Shown: piece by piece, positions 6,431 through 8,548 of the stretch
Numbering within the stretch: position 1 is the stretch's first letter
Layout: each line of letters starts with the position of its first letter
NCBI GenBank assembly: GCA_026417815.1
Contig: JAOACN010000578.1
Location: 1-8,548 of the forward strand
Direction of reading: 5' to 3'
Origin: Chloroflexaceae bacterium
Lineage (GTDB): Bacteria; Chloroflexota; Chloroflexia; Chloroflexales; Chloroflexaceae
DNA length: 8,548 nucleotides
Notes under the pieces: model-generated
The model's database searches: none
Seen by the model: only the letters and a program-made list of their open reading frames with translations
Told to the model about the DNA's origin: nothing
Position numbers and translations under genes: made by a program

Positions 6431-6464
6431 GCGGTACCGCGCTGTACACATGAGTGTGTCATGT
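6431..6464. promoter_or_regulatory. Cluster of palindromes over the start of the TPR-CHAT gene
   Basis: Three perfect symmetric elements sit in 34 bases: GCGGTACCGC (6431-6440), TGTACA (6443-6448) and ACATGA-5 nt-TCATGT (6448-6453 and 6459-6464). The last includes the ATG start codon at 6461. The arrangement suits an operator or a structured translation-initiation region for the plus-strand gene, whose ribosome binding site is weak. Confidence 0.4.
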
Positions 6465-8548
6465 CTGCTCCCACATTGCCGGCCATCGTGCGTTGCGCCA
6501 TCTTTGAACGCTTCGATCGGGCCATGCTACGGGCGGTGCTCGAACTCGACGCCAGCGAAGCGGGCGCGGTTCTGGCGCTGGCAGAGATTGAACGCATCAG
6601 GCCCGACCTTTTCGCGCTGCGCCCCGAGGCCCGGCGCGAGTTGCTGGCGCGCCTGCGAGCGCAAGCGGCGCCCGAAGAGCGCGCGTTGCATCAACGGGCC
6701 TTTGACCATCTGGTAGGGCGTCTGGCCAGCGGGAGTGCGGCAGCGCCCTGGCTGATCGCCGCCTGTCTGCACCACCTGGAGGCCCTGCGCGATCTGAACC
6801 TGGACTACATGCGCTGGCACGAGGTGAGCGCCATGATCGCCCACGTGCGCGCCCTGCCCCTTGAACTGAAACCGGAACACTCCGTCCGCCTGGCGCTGCT
6901 GGAGGCTCATCACGCCCTCCGCCAGCAGGCGTATGGGCAGAGTGAGCGGATCATCGAGCAACTCCTGGATCGCGCCGATCTGCCCGCGCGCCTGCGCGGC
7001 GAGGCGCTGGTGACGCGCGGTCTCTGCGCGATGAACCAGGCCCGCAACGAGGCCGCGCTCGCCGACTTCGCGGAAGCAGCGACCCTTGGCGCGGCCAGTA
7101 ACGACGCGGCGCTGCAGGCCCGCGCCCTGGTGAACGCCAGTTGCGTCTACAACCTGCTCCACCGCTTCGAGCGCGCCCTTGCGTTGAGTGATCGCGGGCT
7201 CAGCCACTACCGTCAGGCAGGCGATCTCTACGGCGCCGCCTTCGCGCTCTACATGCGCGCCAACAACGCGATCTACCTGGGGCGCTGGGAGCCGGCCATT
7301 GCCGACCTGGACGAGGCCGGGGCGATTTACCACGCCGCGGGGATGCAGGCCCGCCTGGCCGCCATCGACTGGGCGCGCGGCTTCCTGCATCAACTGCTCG
7401 GCAACGAAGCCGAGAGCCTGGCGGCCCATGAACGGGCCCTGGTCATCGCCGCCTCCGCCGAGCACGGCAATGCCGTGCTGGCCGCCGACATTCTCACCGA
7501 ACTGGGCCTGATCTACCAGTTGCAGGCCCGCTGGGACGACGCCGACGCGGCCTTTCGCCGGGCGATCGGGCTTCAGGAGGACCTGGGCAATACGCTGAGC
7601 CGGGCCCTGCTGATGCACCGCTACGCCCAGTTCCTCGACCGACGCGGCGCCCGTGATGCCTCCCTGGCCACCCTGCGCGAGGCCGTTGATCTGCTGGAAA
7701 CGCTGCGCGTCACCACCCATGCCGAAGACCTGAAGATCAGCCTCCTGGGCACCGCCGAACAGGTGTATGAAACGATCGTCCTGACCTACCTGGCGCAGGG
7801 TGATACCGCGACCGCCTTTGCCTACGTCGAGCGGGCGCGGGCGCGCGCCTTTCTCGACCTGGTGGCGCGTCGCGACGCCCCGGCTGATGCGCTCGCGCAG
7901 CGGCCCACCGTCACCCTGGCCGACGTGCAACGGCAGATCGCTCCCGAGGCCCTCGTGCTCGAATACTTCTGCATCGGCGTGTTGCCGCCGGGCGACTCCT
8001 TTCTGGCGCGCATTCCCCCCACCAACACCCGGTTGCGCGACCTGGTGCGTTCGCAGCCGGAGATCCTGCTCTTTGCCATCACCCGCGAGTCGGCGCAGGC
8101 GCAGCGGATCGCCTTCGATCCGAACCTGCTGTGCCCGCCGGCCAACGACCCGACGCCCGGGTGGCACCTGGTGACGCAACGCAAGCTGCGCTGGCTGTAC
8201 GATCGGCTGATTGCCCCGATTGAGGGCCTGCTGGTCAATCGTGCCGTGGTCCATCTGGTTCCGCACGGGCCGTTGCACTACGTTCCTTTTGGCGCCCTGG
8301 CCACCCCGCGAGGCGGCGCCCTGCTCGACGCCGCCGGGCCAGCCCTGACCTTCGCGCCCAGCGCCACGGTGCTCTGCGACTGCCTGGCGCGGCCCCCGAG
8401 CGCGGGCGCAATGAGTCTGGCGCTGGCGTACAACCATCAAGGCGAGGCGCGATTGTTTCTGGCCGAGCACGAGGCCCAGATGATCGGGGCCATACTCAAC
8501 GCCCGGGTGCTTGTCGGCGACCGGGCCAAGCGCGCCGACCTGTTCGCC
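6461..8548 (+). CDS. TPR-CHAT (caspase-like) protein, C-terminus cut by window edge
   Basis: 696 codons are visible and the frame is open at the right edge. CHAT domains are caspase-fold cysteine peptidases, usually switched by a fused sensor or TPR array. Residues about 10-90 form a helical domain resembling the winged-helix/linker part of STAND proteins, but there is no P-loop NTPase. From about 95 to 460 there are repeated TPR-like helical pairs, such as LVNASCVYNLLHRFERALAL (224-243) and ADILTELGLIYQLQARW (342-358). AFAYVERARARAFLDLV (452-468) is the helix that typically precedes CHAT, followed by the CHAT N-terminal half: EALVLEYF (496-503), LLFAITRE (536-543) and VHLVPHGPLHYVPFGAL (597-613). 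The expected catalytic His and Cys lie beyond the window, so activity cannot be judged. The ATG at 6461 is the only good in-frame start, with just a weak GAG upstream. No signal peptide; cytosolic. It diverges from the zincin-sigma-anti-sigma run, suggesting shared function and regulation. Confidence 0.9.
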   Translation, partial: MSAPTLPAIVRCAIFERFDRAMLRAVLELDASEAGAVLALAEIERIRPDLFALRPEARRELLARLRAQAAPEERALHQRAFDHLVGRLASGSAAAPWLIAACLHHLEALRDLNLDYMRWHEVSAMIAHVRALPLELKPEHSVRLALLEAHHALRQQAYGQSERIIEQLLDRADLPARLRGEALVTRGLCAMNQARNEAALADFAEAATLGAASNDAALQARALVNASCVYNLLHRFERALALSDRGLSHYRQAGDLYGAAFALYMRANNAIYLGRWEPAIADLDEAGAIYHAAGMQARLAAIDWARGFLHQLLGNEAESLAAHERALVIAASAEHGNAVLAADILTELGLIYQLQARWDDADAAFRRAIGLQEDLGNTLSRALLMHRYAQFLDRRGARDASLATLREAVDLLETLRVTTHAEDLKISLLGTAEQVYETIVLTYLAQGDTATAFAYVERARARAFLDLVARRDAPADALAQRPTVTLADVQRQIAPEALVLEYFCIGVLPPGDSFLARIPPTNTRLRDLVRSQPEILLFAITRESAQAQRIAFDPNLLCPPANDPTPGWHLVTQRKLRWLYDRLIAPIEGLLVNRAVVHLVPHGPLHYVPFGALATPRGGALLDAAGPALTFAPSATVLCDCLARPPSAGAMSLALAYNHQGEARLFLAEHEAQMIGAILNARVLVGDRAKRADLFA

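Noticed and set aside
6450..6716. Plus-strand ATG at 6450 as start of a separate 88-aa protein
   Set aside because: It is out of frame with the TPR-CHAT gene, overlaps its start by 11 bases and gives a Cys/Arg/Pro-rich shadow translation.
6527..8470. 647-codon open frame on the minus strand opposite the TPR-CHAT gene
   Set aside because: It is a shadow of the GC-rich codon pattern: its translation is rich in Gln, Gly, Arg and Val without domain structure, while the plus strand gives clear TPR and CHAT motifs.

Overview
The window is a high-GC bacterial chromosomal segment with one gene running off each end. The organism is most likely a filamentous anoxygenic Chloroflexota of the Roseiflexus/Chloroflexus type. 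That is an inference from base composition, the multi-TM histidine kinase architecture, the TPR-CHAT plus ECF sigma gene content and the palindromic intergenic repeats; no rRNA or other phylogenetic marker is present.

Layout. Five genes lie on the minus strand, and one on the plus strand diverges from them. Reading the minus strand from its upstream end: a 704-aa cytosolic protein with an HEWGH zincin motif (4145-6259), an ECF-like sigma factor (3282-4073), a soluble zinc-finger-type anti-sigma protein (2289-3005), a six-TM hybrid-less histidine kinase (538-2085) and the N-terminal part of a response regulator (1-261, cut by the window edge). On the plus strand, starting at 6461 and running off the right edge, is a TPR protein ending in a CHAT (caspase-like) domain. 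No stretch longer than about 280 bases lacks a gene. The four intergenic gaps (262-537, 2086-2288, 3006-3281, 6260-6460) are all rich in inverted repeats.

How the genes may work together. The right two thirds looks like one functional locus: TPR-CHAT protease-like protein, divergent zincin-like protein, ECF sigma and anti-sigma. Two protease-type proteins beside a sigma/anti-sigma pair suggest a cytosolic circuit in which a trigger sensed by the TPR-CHAT protein leads to proteolysis of the anti-sigma protein and release of the sigma factor. This resembles the known TPR-CHAT (Csx29)/Csx30/RpoE arm of type III-E CRISPR, but no CRISPR component is visible here. It is a hypothesis from gene content. 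The left third is a separate two-component kinase/response regulator unit with its own good sigma-70-type promoter near 2144-2173.

A palindrome-containing repeat of about 52 bp occurs twice between the sigma and anti-sigma genes, with a degenerate third copy after the anti-sigma gene.
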